In this document: in pieces, positions 26,747-33,956 of the stretch | Layout: the number at the start of each line of letters is the position of its first letter | Position numbering within the stretch: position 1 is the first letter of the stretch | Assembly (NCBI GenBank): GCA_019746975.1 | Contig: JAIERK010000093.1 | Coordinates: 1 to 57,932, forward strand | DNA: 57,932 nucleotides | Direction: 5' to 3' | DNA from: Candidatus Obscuribacterales bacterium | GTDB lineage: Bacteria > Cyanobacteriota > Vampirovibrionia > Obscuribacterales > Obscuribacteraceae | Notes under the pieces: generated by a model | What the model was told of the DNA's origin: nothing | Seen by the model: only the letters and a program-made list of their open reading frames with translations | Database searches by the model: none | Made by a program: the position numbers and the translations under genes

Positions 26747-27625
26747 TTACTTCAGGCGGGCGTCCGCCCAGTCCTTGGCCTCGGTCAGAAGTCGGTCCAT
26801 CTCGACCCGCACGACTTCGATCGCCGCACGCGGGTCGCTCGGTAGATCACTCATCCGCATTGGCTTGCCGATGGAGACCACGGCACCGTAGTTCTGAGTG
26901 ACTTCGCCGAACATCCTGAACGTGCGGAACGACTTCCAGCCCACCAGGTTAATCAGTCTGTGGAGCCAGGAAGCTTGACGCCGATCACGCAGATAGTGAA
27001 TCGCCATCGGTAGGACGGCGATGTCTTCCGGCTTGACACCATGCTCCTTGATGGCGACCAGGTTGGCGCGCAGCGCGCCGGTGCGAAACTCTTCAGCCCG
27101 GAGGATGTTGTCCTTGACGAGCTGCCCTTGCGGGAAAGTCAAGACGCGGCTCCGTTCGTGTCGGGCGAGTGCGAGACCCATGGCGTTGACCGCCTTCTCG
27201 CCGCCGCCCTTCTCGGTGGCCTTGCCTTTGTCCGTGTGGATCGCGAAGAAACCACCGAACGCCGACAACGTGCCCCGCACCCCGCCCTTCATTTCGCTCG
27301 CGGTTCCCAGATGGCGGAAACCGTACGGCAAGGACTTGCCGACGACGGTGAAGTCGAGCGGGAATTGGTGGTTGGGAAGCACGTGAAGGCGTCCGTCGAA
27401 CTTGGCGTTTTCGCCGTGGAGCACCTTGACCGGACCGATGTAGAGGCGCGTCATCACTTTGGAGATGAGACGGAGCGCCCCTTGCCCGAACCAGGTCGGG
27501 TGCGGAGGCAGGTAACCGTCCATCTGAAGCTTCTGACCTTCGAGATACCAGAAACGCACGCGCCAGGTCAACACGGCGACAGCAGCAAGCGCAACCAGGA
27601 TGGTCACGATTGAAAACGTACTCAT
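26747..27625 (-). CDS. Divergent PlsC-like acyltransferase, motif III altered
   Basis: A 292-residue protein from ATG 27625 with GGAG nine bases upstream; the open frame continues upstream only through the broken kinase-like gene. An N-terminal membrane segment (IVTILVALAAVAVLTW) is followed by the H-x4-D motif LPNHQFPLDF near residue 90. Motif III reads LTFPQGQLVKD instead of FPEGTRS, so the conserved glutamate is a glutamine. The fold is probably intact, but activity or acceptor choice may differ. The closest neighbour in fold is the protein at 25741-26583. The C-terminal part has RDRRQASWLHRLINLVGWKSF, amphipathic and basic, suiting the membrane surface. Confidence 0.8.
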   Translation of the reverse strand: MSTFSIVTILVALAAVAVLTWRVRFWYLEGQKLQMDGYLPPHPTWFGQGALRLISKVMTRLYIGPVKVLHGENAKFDGRLHVLPNHQFPLDFTVVGKSLPYGFRHLGTASEMKGGVRGTLSAFGGFFAIHTDKGKATEKGGGEKAVNAMGLALARHERSRVLTFPQGQLVKDNILRAEEFRTGALRANLVAIKEHGVKPEDIAVLPMAIHYLRDRRQASWLHRLINLVGWKSFRTFRMFGEVTQNYGAVVSIGKPMRMSDLPSDPRAAIEVVRVEMDRLLTEAKDWADARLK

Positions 27626-27759
27626 GTTCACAGTCTCCTCAAATCTCAATCTGCACTCATCATTCGGAACCAGGGGAAGATACGACCGGACTAATTCATC
27701 TGTCGTCTTCCTCGGCTCATTCAACTCTGCAAGAAGACCTGTGATTGGTGGTCCCGTCT

Positions 27760-28236
27760 CTAGATCAAGATCATGTTGACGGCACCGGGTACGACGGACA
27801 GCGCCAGTTCCGTAGTCGGAGGGCTGGCGTCGCCGTCGATGTTCGGAACCACGGGTTTCGTAGTCCGAATAAGCAAGTTGCCTGCACGCAGGCGACCGTA
27901 GAAGCACGAGTCCTCCGGGCTGCCGAAGCGTGCCCCAGAAGACGGTCGGCAGTAGATGCAAGACGTGGTTTGCCTTCGCGTAGGCGCAATCCATCAGCCC
28001 GTCGGATGCGTTGCAGCCGCAAGAGATGTGTGCCATATGCGGTGGCAGCCCGTTCGCGATTATCACTGTCGCAGCGTTGATGTCGACGACCCGCCCGCCA
28101 TGGTCGTGCGGGTCGGCCTTTATCGTAAATCCGATCGGCCTGAATCCGACGCAGGAGACGGCCACGCTGGCCACGTAGACTCCTTTCCGGTCCAGACCTT
28201 GTCGGCGGCGACCGGAATCGGGCGTGGAGTTCCCAT
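27760..28236 (-). pseudogene. Diacylglycerol-kinase-like gene, truncated and frameshifted
   Basis: Conceptual translation in three frames gives the C-terminal half of a YegS/DgkB-type lipid kinase. One frame (to about 27930) reads GRVVDINAATVIIANG, NASDGLMDCAYAK and LLPTVFWGTLRQP; a one-base shift then gives PEDSCFYGRLRAGN, TTKPVVPNIDGD and ELALSVVPGAVNMILI with stop TAG at 27760. This order (ANG, DGL.D, then VDG and a PGA ending) is characteristic of the family's C-terminal domain. An ATG at 28236 with GGAG upstream opens the third frame (MGTPRPIPVAADKVW). The catalytic N-terminal half is absent. The gene sits just upstream of two acyltransferases. Confidence 0.75.
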
Positions 28237-28637
28237 GTCAATGCTCCGTTGTCAGACGCTATCGCCTCAGCGACGCGTGTATGCCATGGCGCACAAACCC
28301 GATTCACCTCCGCGATATAGGTGAGCAGTCTGGTTTCTGTGGTTGGCTGTGGGTTAGAGGTTGATGTTAATCGCGAGACAGCAAGTAAAAGCTTTAGGTC
28401 ACCATGTTAAAACTATAGGAACTACGCGCCTCAACTCTTTCTGAGTGACTGATCATGTGAGTTCTATGAGAACCAAGTTATTTGCTGGATAGAAACAATA
28501 TCTGGAGTATAGATAGGCTCAAGAGTTACGGAAATGTTTTTGATCTATTCGCTGTACTTGTGATCTGATCTGTGAAAGAAATTTAGCTTAGCGGCGCTGA
28601 CATCGAGTTGATGTCAAGTGCGACGGTAAGCGCGGTA

Positions 28638-28841
28638 TTATCTATGCAGGCTTTTCCCTCGCACCGAATGCGGTACTGAGATATTGATCGACTCTGCTTG
28701 TTTCTGCAAAAACATTTGCTGTTCGAGTCGAATCTTTTTTGTCTTTTGCATTTGAGTTTGCCGAACTTGTTGTTTAGTTATCTCGCGGCTTCGATTTGTC
28801 GATTGTCTATCGCGTAGATTTTGAGTCAATTGTTGGGCCAT
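28638..28841 (-). CDS. Possible short Gln/Arg-rich peptide
   Basis: A 67-codon frame from ATG 28841 (or GTG 28856), giving a polar helical peptide (AQQLTQNLRDRQSTNRSREI, TKQQVRQTQMQKTKK). Its Gln/Arg-rich style recalls the repeat protein at 43470-44813, but there is no ribosome site. It may be chance. Confidence 0.25.
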   Translation of the reverse strand: MAQQLTQNLRDRQSTNRSREITKQQVRQTQMQKTKKIRLEQQMFLQKQAESINISVPHSVRGKSLHR

Positions 28842-29014
28842 ATTGTTGGGCGACACAATGCGTTGTCGGTTATGTCGCTAGTCAGAGAGGCGACTCCACT
28901 ATTCCGTGAATAAACAAGAGGCGCTTGCGTCGCCCGCGGTGGCGGACGAGTTCATCTTTTTTTCAATGTTACGATCGCTCTTTCTGTTTTTCACGAAGCC
29001 CAAGAACAAAAGAA

Positions 29015-29038
29015 AAGAGAGCTCCAAAGAGCCCTCTT
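29015..29038 (-). terminator. Intrinsic terminator of the HU gene
   Basis: AAGAG and GCTC pair with GAGC and CTCTT around a CAAA loop with one A/C mismatch, and on the minus strand the stem runs into TTCTTTTGTT. It is the best U-tract terminator in the window, about 100 bases beyond the HU stop. Confidence 0.75.
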
Positions 29039-29138
29039 AAAGTGAGTTGGAATGATTTCTTGCCTTACCTAATCCACAAATTTATTGATCACAAGAAATA
29101 ATCGCAGTCCGGTTGAACAAACTGCGATCTTTCATCGA

Positions 29139-29552
29139 TTATCTTTTCTTACCGCCTTTTTTGACAGCTTTCTTAGCTGGCTTTGCGGCTTTCTTAGCAG
29201 CGGGCTTAGCAGCTTTGGCCTTAGCAGCAGGCTTAGCAGCTTTAGCTTTAGCAAGCTTGAGAATCGGCTGTTTGGAACGGCCGTTTACGATGTCTTTGAG
29301 TTCTTTGCCAGCGCGGAACGCAGGAACTCTTGCTGCAGCGATTTTCAGCGGAGCGAGGGTTCTTGGATTGCGACCGGTGCGAGCCTTACGCATGCGACGC
29401 TCGAATGTACCGAAGCCAACGAGGGTCACTTTGTCGCCTTTAGACAGGGCGCCTGTAATTGTGTGGAGCATAGCAGAAAGTGTACGGGTTACTTCCGACT
29501 TGGGAGCACCTGTAGCCTTTGCGACTTGCTCGACGAGCTCAGCTCGGTTCAT
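29139..29552 (-). CDS. HU-family DNA-binding protein with Lys/Ala-rich tail
   Basis: A 137-residue protein from ATG 29552 with a perfect AGGAGG site seven bases upstream. Residues 1-90 are a standard HU domain (MNRAELVEQVAKATG, KVTLVGFGTFERR, RTGRNPRT near 59-66, then VPAFRAGKELKDIVN), which bends and compacts DNA as a dimer. Residues 95-137 form a tail of AKAAKPAA-type repeats ending in KKAVKKGGKKR, like histone H1 or the tailed HU proteins of some actinobacteria and cyanobacteria relatives; it probably adds non-specific DNA binding. It is a single-gene unit with its own promoter (29598-29626) and intrinsic terminator. Confidence 0.95.
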   Translation of the reverse strand: MNRAELVEQVAKATGAPKSEVTRTLSAMLHTITGALSKGDKVTLVGFGTFERRMRKARTGRNPRTLAPLKIAAARVPAFRAGKELKDIVNGRSKQPILKLAKAKAAKPAAKAKAAKPAAKKAAKPAKKAVKKGGKKR

Positions 29553-29597
29553 GCGATTTCCTCCTATGGAAATACTCATTCCAACTCACAAGCAGGG

Positions 29598-29626
29598 ATA
29601 ATATCACCCCACTTTTGAATAAACAA
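29598..29626 (-). promoter_or_regulatory. Probable promoter of the HU gene
   Basis: On the minus strand TTGTTT and TATTAT are spaced by exactly 17 bases, about 45 bases upstream of the HU ATG. This is a good match to a housekeeping-sigma promoter. Confidence 0.55.
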
Positions 29627-30269
29627 TAGATTCCGACTGCAATTCCCAAAAAAGATTTTTTGTTCTCTCTCTGAAAGTATGATGCTAAGCAAGTTGTATG
29701 CAAACGCGAAAACCTCGACGAGCTGAAGCCACCTGGAATTCCGGCTTTCATAGGCCGATAAAAAGAGGCTAAAATGGAGATCGAGAACATGACTATTTTT
29801 GCGATATGTTGCGCAGATCCAATGGATATACAACGCACTAAAAATGAGATGTTTAGAGATCCAGCATTCGTGGTAGTCCCCTAAAGTTGCCTTATATAGC
29901 CAATTTCATAAGTTACAAGCCCGAACAAAAAGTTTGATCCGATCAAATTGCATTTGTCTTCAGCATGAAACTGTCGCGTGACTTTATAGGCCGCATCAGT
30001 TTTTTGACGATCCTGCAAAACATCCCGACCGTTCGAATTTCTAAAAACATTTCCGCATCATTAATTCGTGTTTTTTAGAGAATGGGGTAAAAGCTTGCTT
30101 TTGAAGCGTCTGTCTTGCAAATGCGCAATCTGATCTTCTCTATGCGATCAAACATAAATATGAGGTAGGCTCTATAATTCAATATTGCTCTTGAATCGGT
30201 CCACAACGGATCTGTCCGTGAGCTGACGTTCGCAACCGCGCGACACGCAAGGAATGAAGGACTGTGATT
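29627..30269. other. AT-rich divergent intergenic region
   Basis: About 640 bases between the divergent HU and beta-propeller genes, no gene seen. A perfect TATAAT at 30173-30178 is a candidate -10 for the rightward gene, but no matching -35 box is visible. Confidence 0.45.
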
Positions 30270-31712
30270 ATGAAAGCGTATCTGAGTAAATCGACGTCGA
30301 TCGCGTTGACCACGTTGACCACGTTGACTATAGGTATAGCGCTTCTGACCGTCTCAACCGGAGTCAAAGCGCAGTCCAACGACAATAAGTCTACGAAGGC
30401 TCCGGATGCGAAGTCGACTCAGGCTTCGACTCCACAAGCGACGGACAAAAAGAAGCCCCAGGCTGCTCCACTTCCTGGTACGTCGGCCATTCCCGCGAGC
30501 AAGCAACCTTTGACGGGTGAAGCTGTCCAGAATGTCCCGCATGCCGAAGCCCACTCTAACAAAGATCAGTTGCTTCAAGGTACTGCCAGTATTCTCTCCA
30601 ACTTTCAGGGCAGCTGGCGTATGTTTTTGCAAAACCCGTGCCACACGGGAAATGTATCGGTAAGCCCGCAGTTCGTGCCGACCGGCAAGCTCAAGTGGAC
30701 ATTTCCGGCCGAAGGACCAATCGACTCGTCTCCTGCTATCTACAAGGGCGTGGTCTTCGTGGGTAGCGATGACTTCTATATGTATGCCATCGATGAGCGC
30801 AACGGACGTATGCTGTGGCGAGCGCAACTGGGTGGTAAGGTGAAGTCCTCACCCGCCGTCTCTGACCAGATGTTGGTCGTGGGTTGCGACGACAACAAGA
30901 TTTATGGTGTTGACCCAAAATCGGGTGTAATCAAATGGTCGGTTACAACTGGCGATCGGGTTTCTTCATCGCCGGCGATTCTCGATAACGTTGTCTACGT
31001 AGCGGGTTGGGATGGTCATGTATATGCTCTCAACCTCAATACCGGCGAAAGGATCTGGACCTACCCCAGGCTCGATGCGCCACCGGCTCCTGAGGCGCTC
31101 GGCGCTAATGGTGCGACGGATGAATTCGTAAAGGGAATCGGTCGAATGACAAGTAGTCCGGCGCTAGCTCCCGGTATAGTCGTCACGGCTACGCATCTAG
31201 GCTATGTGCACGCTGTCTCTAGTAAGGATGGCTCCGCCCTGTGGAAGTTCAAAACAGGCGGCAAGGTGATGGGGTCACCGATGATTATGAACAACACCGT
31301 ATATGTTGGAAGTTGGGACAAATTTTTCTATGCCATCGATTTGTCGACCGGAGCGGTCCGTTGGAAGTTCAACGCTCCTGAATCATTTTCGATTGCTCCG
31401 GCTGGATCAAAAGATCGAATATTCGCCGGCAACGATGACAAAATGATGTATTGCCTGAGCTCAGAGAGCGGCAAGCTGCTTTGGAAAACCGCGATTATCT
31501 CTCCGGTTCCCCTGCTATCGTCCACGCCTGCTGTGGCAGGTTCGATGATTTATTTCGGCAGTCCTGACACCAATGTTTATGCTATTGACTCGCGCAACGG
31601 GGCAGTCAAATGGAAGTTTAAAACACAGAGGCCAATCATCAGCAGTCCGGCCGTCTCTAGCAACGGTATTTGCGTGGGTAGTCAGGACGGGAATCTCTAT
31701 CTGATCAACTGA
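30270..31712 (+). CDS. PQQ-like beta-propeller protein, secreted
   Basis: A 480-residue protein. I choose ATG 30270, which has AAGGA eight bases upstream, over a GTG two codons earlier. The signal peptide contains LTTLTTLT, encoded by three tandem 9-base units, and is followed by a Gln/Pro/Ala/Lys-rich linker to about residue 100. From about residue 130 there are seven or eight blades of the PQQ_2/BamB type: repeated SSPA(I/V), (F/Y)VGS(D/W), YAID..NG..(L/K)W(R/K)(F/A). Such propellers bind PQQ in dehydrogenases or serve as scaffolds; no dehydrogenase residues are apparent, so scaffold or binding is more likely. A response-regulator gene follows after 51 bases. Confidence 0.88.
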   Translation: MKAYLSKSTSIALTTLTTLTIGIALLTVSTGVKAQSNDNKSTKAPDAKSTQASTPQATDKKKPQAAPLPGTSAIPASKQPLTGEAVQNVPHAEAHSNKDQLLQGTASILSNFQGSWRMFLQNPCHTGNVSVSPQFVPTGKLKWTFPAEGPIDSSPAIYKGVVFVGSDDFYMYAIDERNGRMLWRAQLGGKVKSSPAVSDQMLVVGCDDNKIYGVDPKSGVIKWSVTTGDRVSSSPAILDNVVYVAGWDGHVYALNLNTGERIWTYPRLDAPPAPEALGANGATDEFVKGIGRMTSSPALAPGIVVTATHLGYVHAVSSKDGSALWKFKTGGKVMGSPMIMNNTVYVGSWDKFFYAIDLSTGAVRWKFNAPESFSIAPAGSKDRIFAGNDDKMMYCLSSESGKLLWKTAIISPVPLLSSTPAVAGSMIYFGSPDTNVYAIDSRNGAVKWKFKTQRPIISSPAVSSNGICVGSQDGNLYLIN

Positions 31713-31763
31713 GCGGTCTGCGCTTGATATAATCAAGCCGTTCCATCGAGCTTTGTTGCCACC

Positions 31764-32441
31764 ATGGCGAAAATTTTGATCGTCGAGGATGATGCGCGTA
31801 TTTCCGATCTGATTCAGGACTGTCTCCTCTCAGAGCGTCATTCGGTGGAATCAGTCACGCTCGGCGAAGAAGCGGTCGACAGGCTGCGCCTGTATCATTA
31901 CGATGTAATCATTTTGGATTGGCAACTGCCTGACATCGAAGGCATTGAAGTGCTCCGGCGCTATCGCTCCAAGGGAGGTGAAGTGCCGGTCTTGATGCTG
32001 ACCGCCAAAGATCATATCCGGAATAAGGAAGAAGGTTTTTCTGCCGGAGCGGATGACTACCTGACAAAACCGTTTTACTCATCCGAGCTGATGGCAAGAG
32101 TCGCAGCGTTGTTACGGCGTCCTAAAGCATTGGCGTCATCCACCGTAACCTTCGGTCATGTAACGCTGGATATTGCCTCTCATTCTGCAATGTCGGACGG
32201 TGAGAAACTCGATTTACACCCTAAAGAGTTTGCCGTGCTGGAGCTCTTTTTCCGGAATCCGACTTTGGTTTTTTCACTTGAAATGATTCTTGATCGGGTG
32301 TGGATTTCGGAGTCGGACACGACGAAAGAGTCGGTGCGTACCTGTATACAACGCCTTCGTCGAAAAATTGAAAAAGAGGGTCAGCGTTCTTTGATCGCCA
32401 CTATTTATGGAGTTGGATACAAACTGGATCTGGAGCCCTAG
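31764..32441 (+). CDS. OmpR/PhoB-family response regulator
   Basis: A 225-residue two-domain regulator. The receiver domain (1-120) has the acidic pair ED-D at 8-10, the phospho-acceptor Asp52 in VIILDWQLPD, Thr80 and Lys102 in YLTKPF. The C-terminal winged helix (about 130-225) has the usual family ending (TKESVRTCIQRLRRKIEKEG.., then IATIYGVGYKLD). It should bind direct-repeat DNA as a dimer when phosphorylated. No histidine kinase is encoded nearby, so it is an orphan here. It follows the beta-propeller gene closely and may be co-transcribed with it. Three related 33 bp direct repeats lie downstream (32451-32969) and could be its sites; this is inference. Confidence 0.93.
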   Translation: MAKILIVEDDARISDLIQDCLLSERHSVESVTLGEEAVDRLRLYHYDVIILDWQLPDIEGIEVLRRYRSKGGEVPVLMLTAKDHIRNKEEGFSAGADDYLTKPFYSSELMARVAALLRRPKALASSTVTFGHVTLDIASHSAMSDGEKLDLHPKEFAVLELFFRNPTLVFSLEMILDRVWISESDTTKESVRTCIQRLRRKIEKEGQRSLIATIYGVGYKLDLEP

Positions 32442-32450
32442 TCGAAGTCT

Positions 32451-32483
32451 CATTGTCTGAAGTTTGTAATAGTCATTCGTTAG
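32451..32483 (+). repeat. 33 bp degenerate direct repeat, copy 1
   Basis: Begins CATTGTCTGAAGTTTGTAAT and ends in TTAG. It shares about two thirds of its positions with copies at 32570-32602 and 32937-32969. Confidence 0.6.
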
Positions 32484-32569
32484 CTTCATCCTGATGGTTG
32501 GTTTAACCCAACTTACCCCAGTGCGTGTGAGTTCTTAAGTACACATCGAATAATAGGTACTCGAAGGAG

Positions 32570-32602
32570 CATTGTCTGATGTATGTAATATTTGCTCACT
32601 AG
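32570..32602 (+). repeat. 33 bp degenerate direct repeat, copy 2
   Basis: Begins CATTGTCTGATGTATGTAAT and ends in CTAG. It is the copy closest to both others. Confidence 0.65.
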
Positions 32603-32659
32603 TATCTAGGCATGTTCCCAAACAAAAGTTTTTGCCCAAAGGTCTAGGGGGACCGGAGT

Positions 32660-32890
32660 TCAGTCCGCGTCGTCGTTCTTCCCGAGCGACGTCGCGGCGA
32701 GCTCTTTTGTAGGGCTGTTGACGCGTCGGAACCAAGTTGAATAGCACTTGGTCTCGAGAAGCGGTGTATCTCCGAACTTCGCGATCGATTTGCAGCCGAA
32801 GGTCGACATGTGCGTCTTCGAGTCCACGCGTGAGGGCATGAATCCAACGTGTCGGATTTGTTCGGGAGACCACTTGCTTCGGCAATTCAG
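32660..32890 (-). pseudogene. 3' fragment of an unknown GC-rich gene
   Basis: About 76 codons ending at TGA 32660, with strongly G/C-ending codons that contrast with the AT-rich surroundings. The peptide includes WSPEQIRHVGFMPSRVD, THMSTFGCKSIAKFGD and LLETKCYSTWFRRVN. The open frame continues to 33025, but beyond about 32890 it runs over direct-repeat copy 3 and the start of the opposite gene, and there is no good start codon. I read it as the 3' part of a gene of the GC-rich set. No family is recognised. Confidence 0.45.
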
Positions 32891-32936
32891 AGACGGTGCG
32901 ATATGAGTCTCTCCGGTCGGAGAAACGTTCAGTGGA

Positions 32937-32969
32937 CTTGTCTGACCTATGTGATATTTCCGCGATAGC
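32937..32969 (+). repeat. 33 bp degenerate direct repeat, copy 3
   Basis: Begins ACTTGTCTGACCTATGTGAT and ends in ATAG, 44 bases before the ATG of the Gly-rich repeat gene. It may be a promoter or operator element of that gene. Confidence 0.6.
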
Positions 32970-33013
32970 ATGATCTCATGGATCGCTGTTGTCAAAGAAT
33001 GCGGTGAAGAAGT

Positions 33014-33955
33014 ATGGTAAACCAATCTGAGAATCAGGCAGTCAACGACAGTGCGGCACCGATTGCGTCCCTAGCCAGTCCTGTATTCAGCAGTGTCGAT
33101 ATGACCGCAAAGCAAGATAGCGATCTCGTCAGTGATATGCGCAAGGGCAATTCGTCGGCCAGTGCTTGCCTCAACTCTCTTCAGATTGATATGGATGAAG
33201 GTGATACCGGTGGTAGTGCCGCTAACAATGTTCACTACCCAGGACATTGGACATCTGGTACTAACGATCTCAACGACCCTGTCCATCAGCGTCTGGACGA
33301 TCAGGCAGGTATTGGAAGTCAACCTGTCGGTCGTGAAATCGGTGGCGGACCATCAGGTCCGCTCTATGATGAGAGCGGTCGTCTTCAAAATCCTGGGGCG
33401 GTAGGACCTGTCGGTCGTGTAATTGGCGGTGGTCCGGATGGTCCGCTCTGTGATGATCATGATCGCCTGCTCAACCCTGGTGCGCAAGGACCGGTTGGTC
33501 GCGTAATCAACACCGGACCGAAAGGTCGTGTAGTTCAATATCCCGGAGACGAGGGATCGAGCAACGGAGCTTCAACCGTTAAGTGGCCGGGTGCATTGTC
33601 CCGAGCCTCCGACCTGGTCAATGATCCGTTGTTGAGAAGCATAGACAATAAGAATCCACCTACCGACTCACGCTCTTTGAAAAGCGTCGCATACAACATT
33701 CCGGCTTCCGATGCGGCTCCTGCCGTCGGACCTCCTAAAGGGAGGGTTGTACCTGGCAACCACAATCTCCGACCTGGAGCAGGTGGAGATAATACCGGGA
33801 GTGGTGGCACGCCGTCCGAACCCAAACCTCAACCGGCGACGGGAGATGATACAAGGACAATTGATCCCGCACCCACGAGAAGACCTTCTCCTGTAACAAA
33901 TTCTCCGGTTGAGGTTGGACGGCGACCTAGAGGAATCAGTCCGATGAAGCCATGA
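33014..33955 (+). CDS. Gly/Pro-rich tandem-repeat protein, unknown
   Basis: A 313-residue hydrophilic protein without a signal peptide. Residues 95-185 contain imperfect repeats of about 27 residues with the pattern PVGR-x-IGGGP-x-GPL followed by a DE-x-GRLQNPGA-type stretch; I count two full and one partial copy, then a KGRVVQYPG variant. The remainder is Pro/Gly/Asn-rich (RVVPGNHNLRPGAGGDNTG) and probably disordered. Intracellular or unconventionally secreted structural roles are possible; nothing identifies it. The start has a weak GAAGAAG site. Its stop is one base from the stop of the convergent TPR gene. Confidence 0.7.
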   Translation: MVNQSENQAVNDSAAPIASLASPVFSSVDMTAKQDSDLVSDMRKGNSSASACLNSLQIDMDEGDTGGSAANNVHYPGHWTSGTNDLNDPVHQRLDDQAGIGSQPVGREIGGGPSGPLYDESGRLQNPGAVGPVGRVIGGGPDGPLCDDHDRLLNPGAQGPVGRVINTGPKGRVVQYPGDEGSSNGASTVKWPGALSRASDLVNDPLLRSIDNKNPPTDSRSLKSVAYNIPASDAAPAVGPPKGRVVPGNHNLRPGAGGDNTGSGGTPSEPKPQPATGDDTRTIDPAPTRRPSPVTNSPVEVGRRPRGISPMKP

Positions 33956-33956
33956 G

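Larger units (their letters stand above)
28237..29138. other. Spacer between the GC-rich block and the HU gene
   Basis: About 900 bases that turn visibly AT-rich after 28320. Only a weak short leftward frame (28638-28841) and the HU terminator (29015-29038) are noted. Confidence 0.5.

Noticed and set aside
27771..28307. Leftward 178-codon open frame
   Set aside because: Arg-rich out-of-frame reading of the broken lipid-kinase gene; the kinase-like residues lie in the other two frames.
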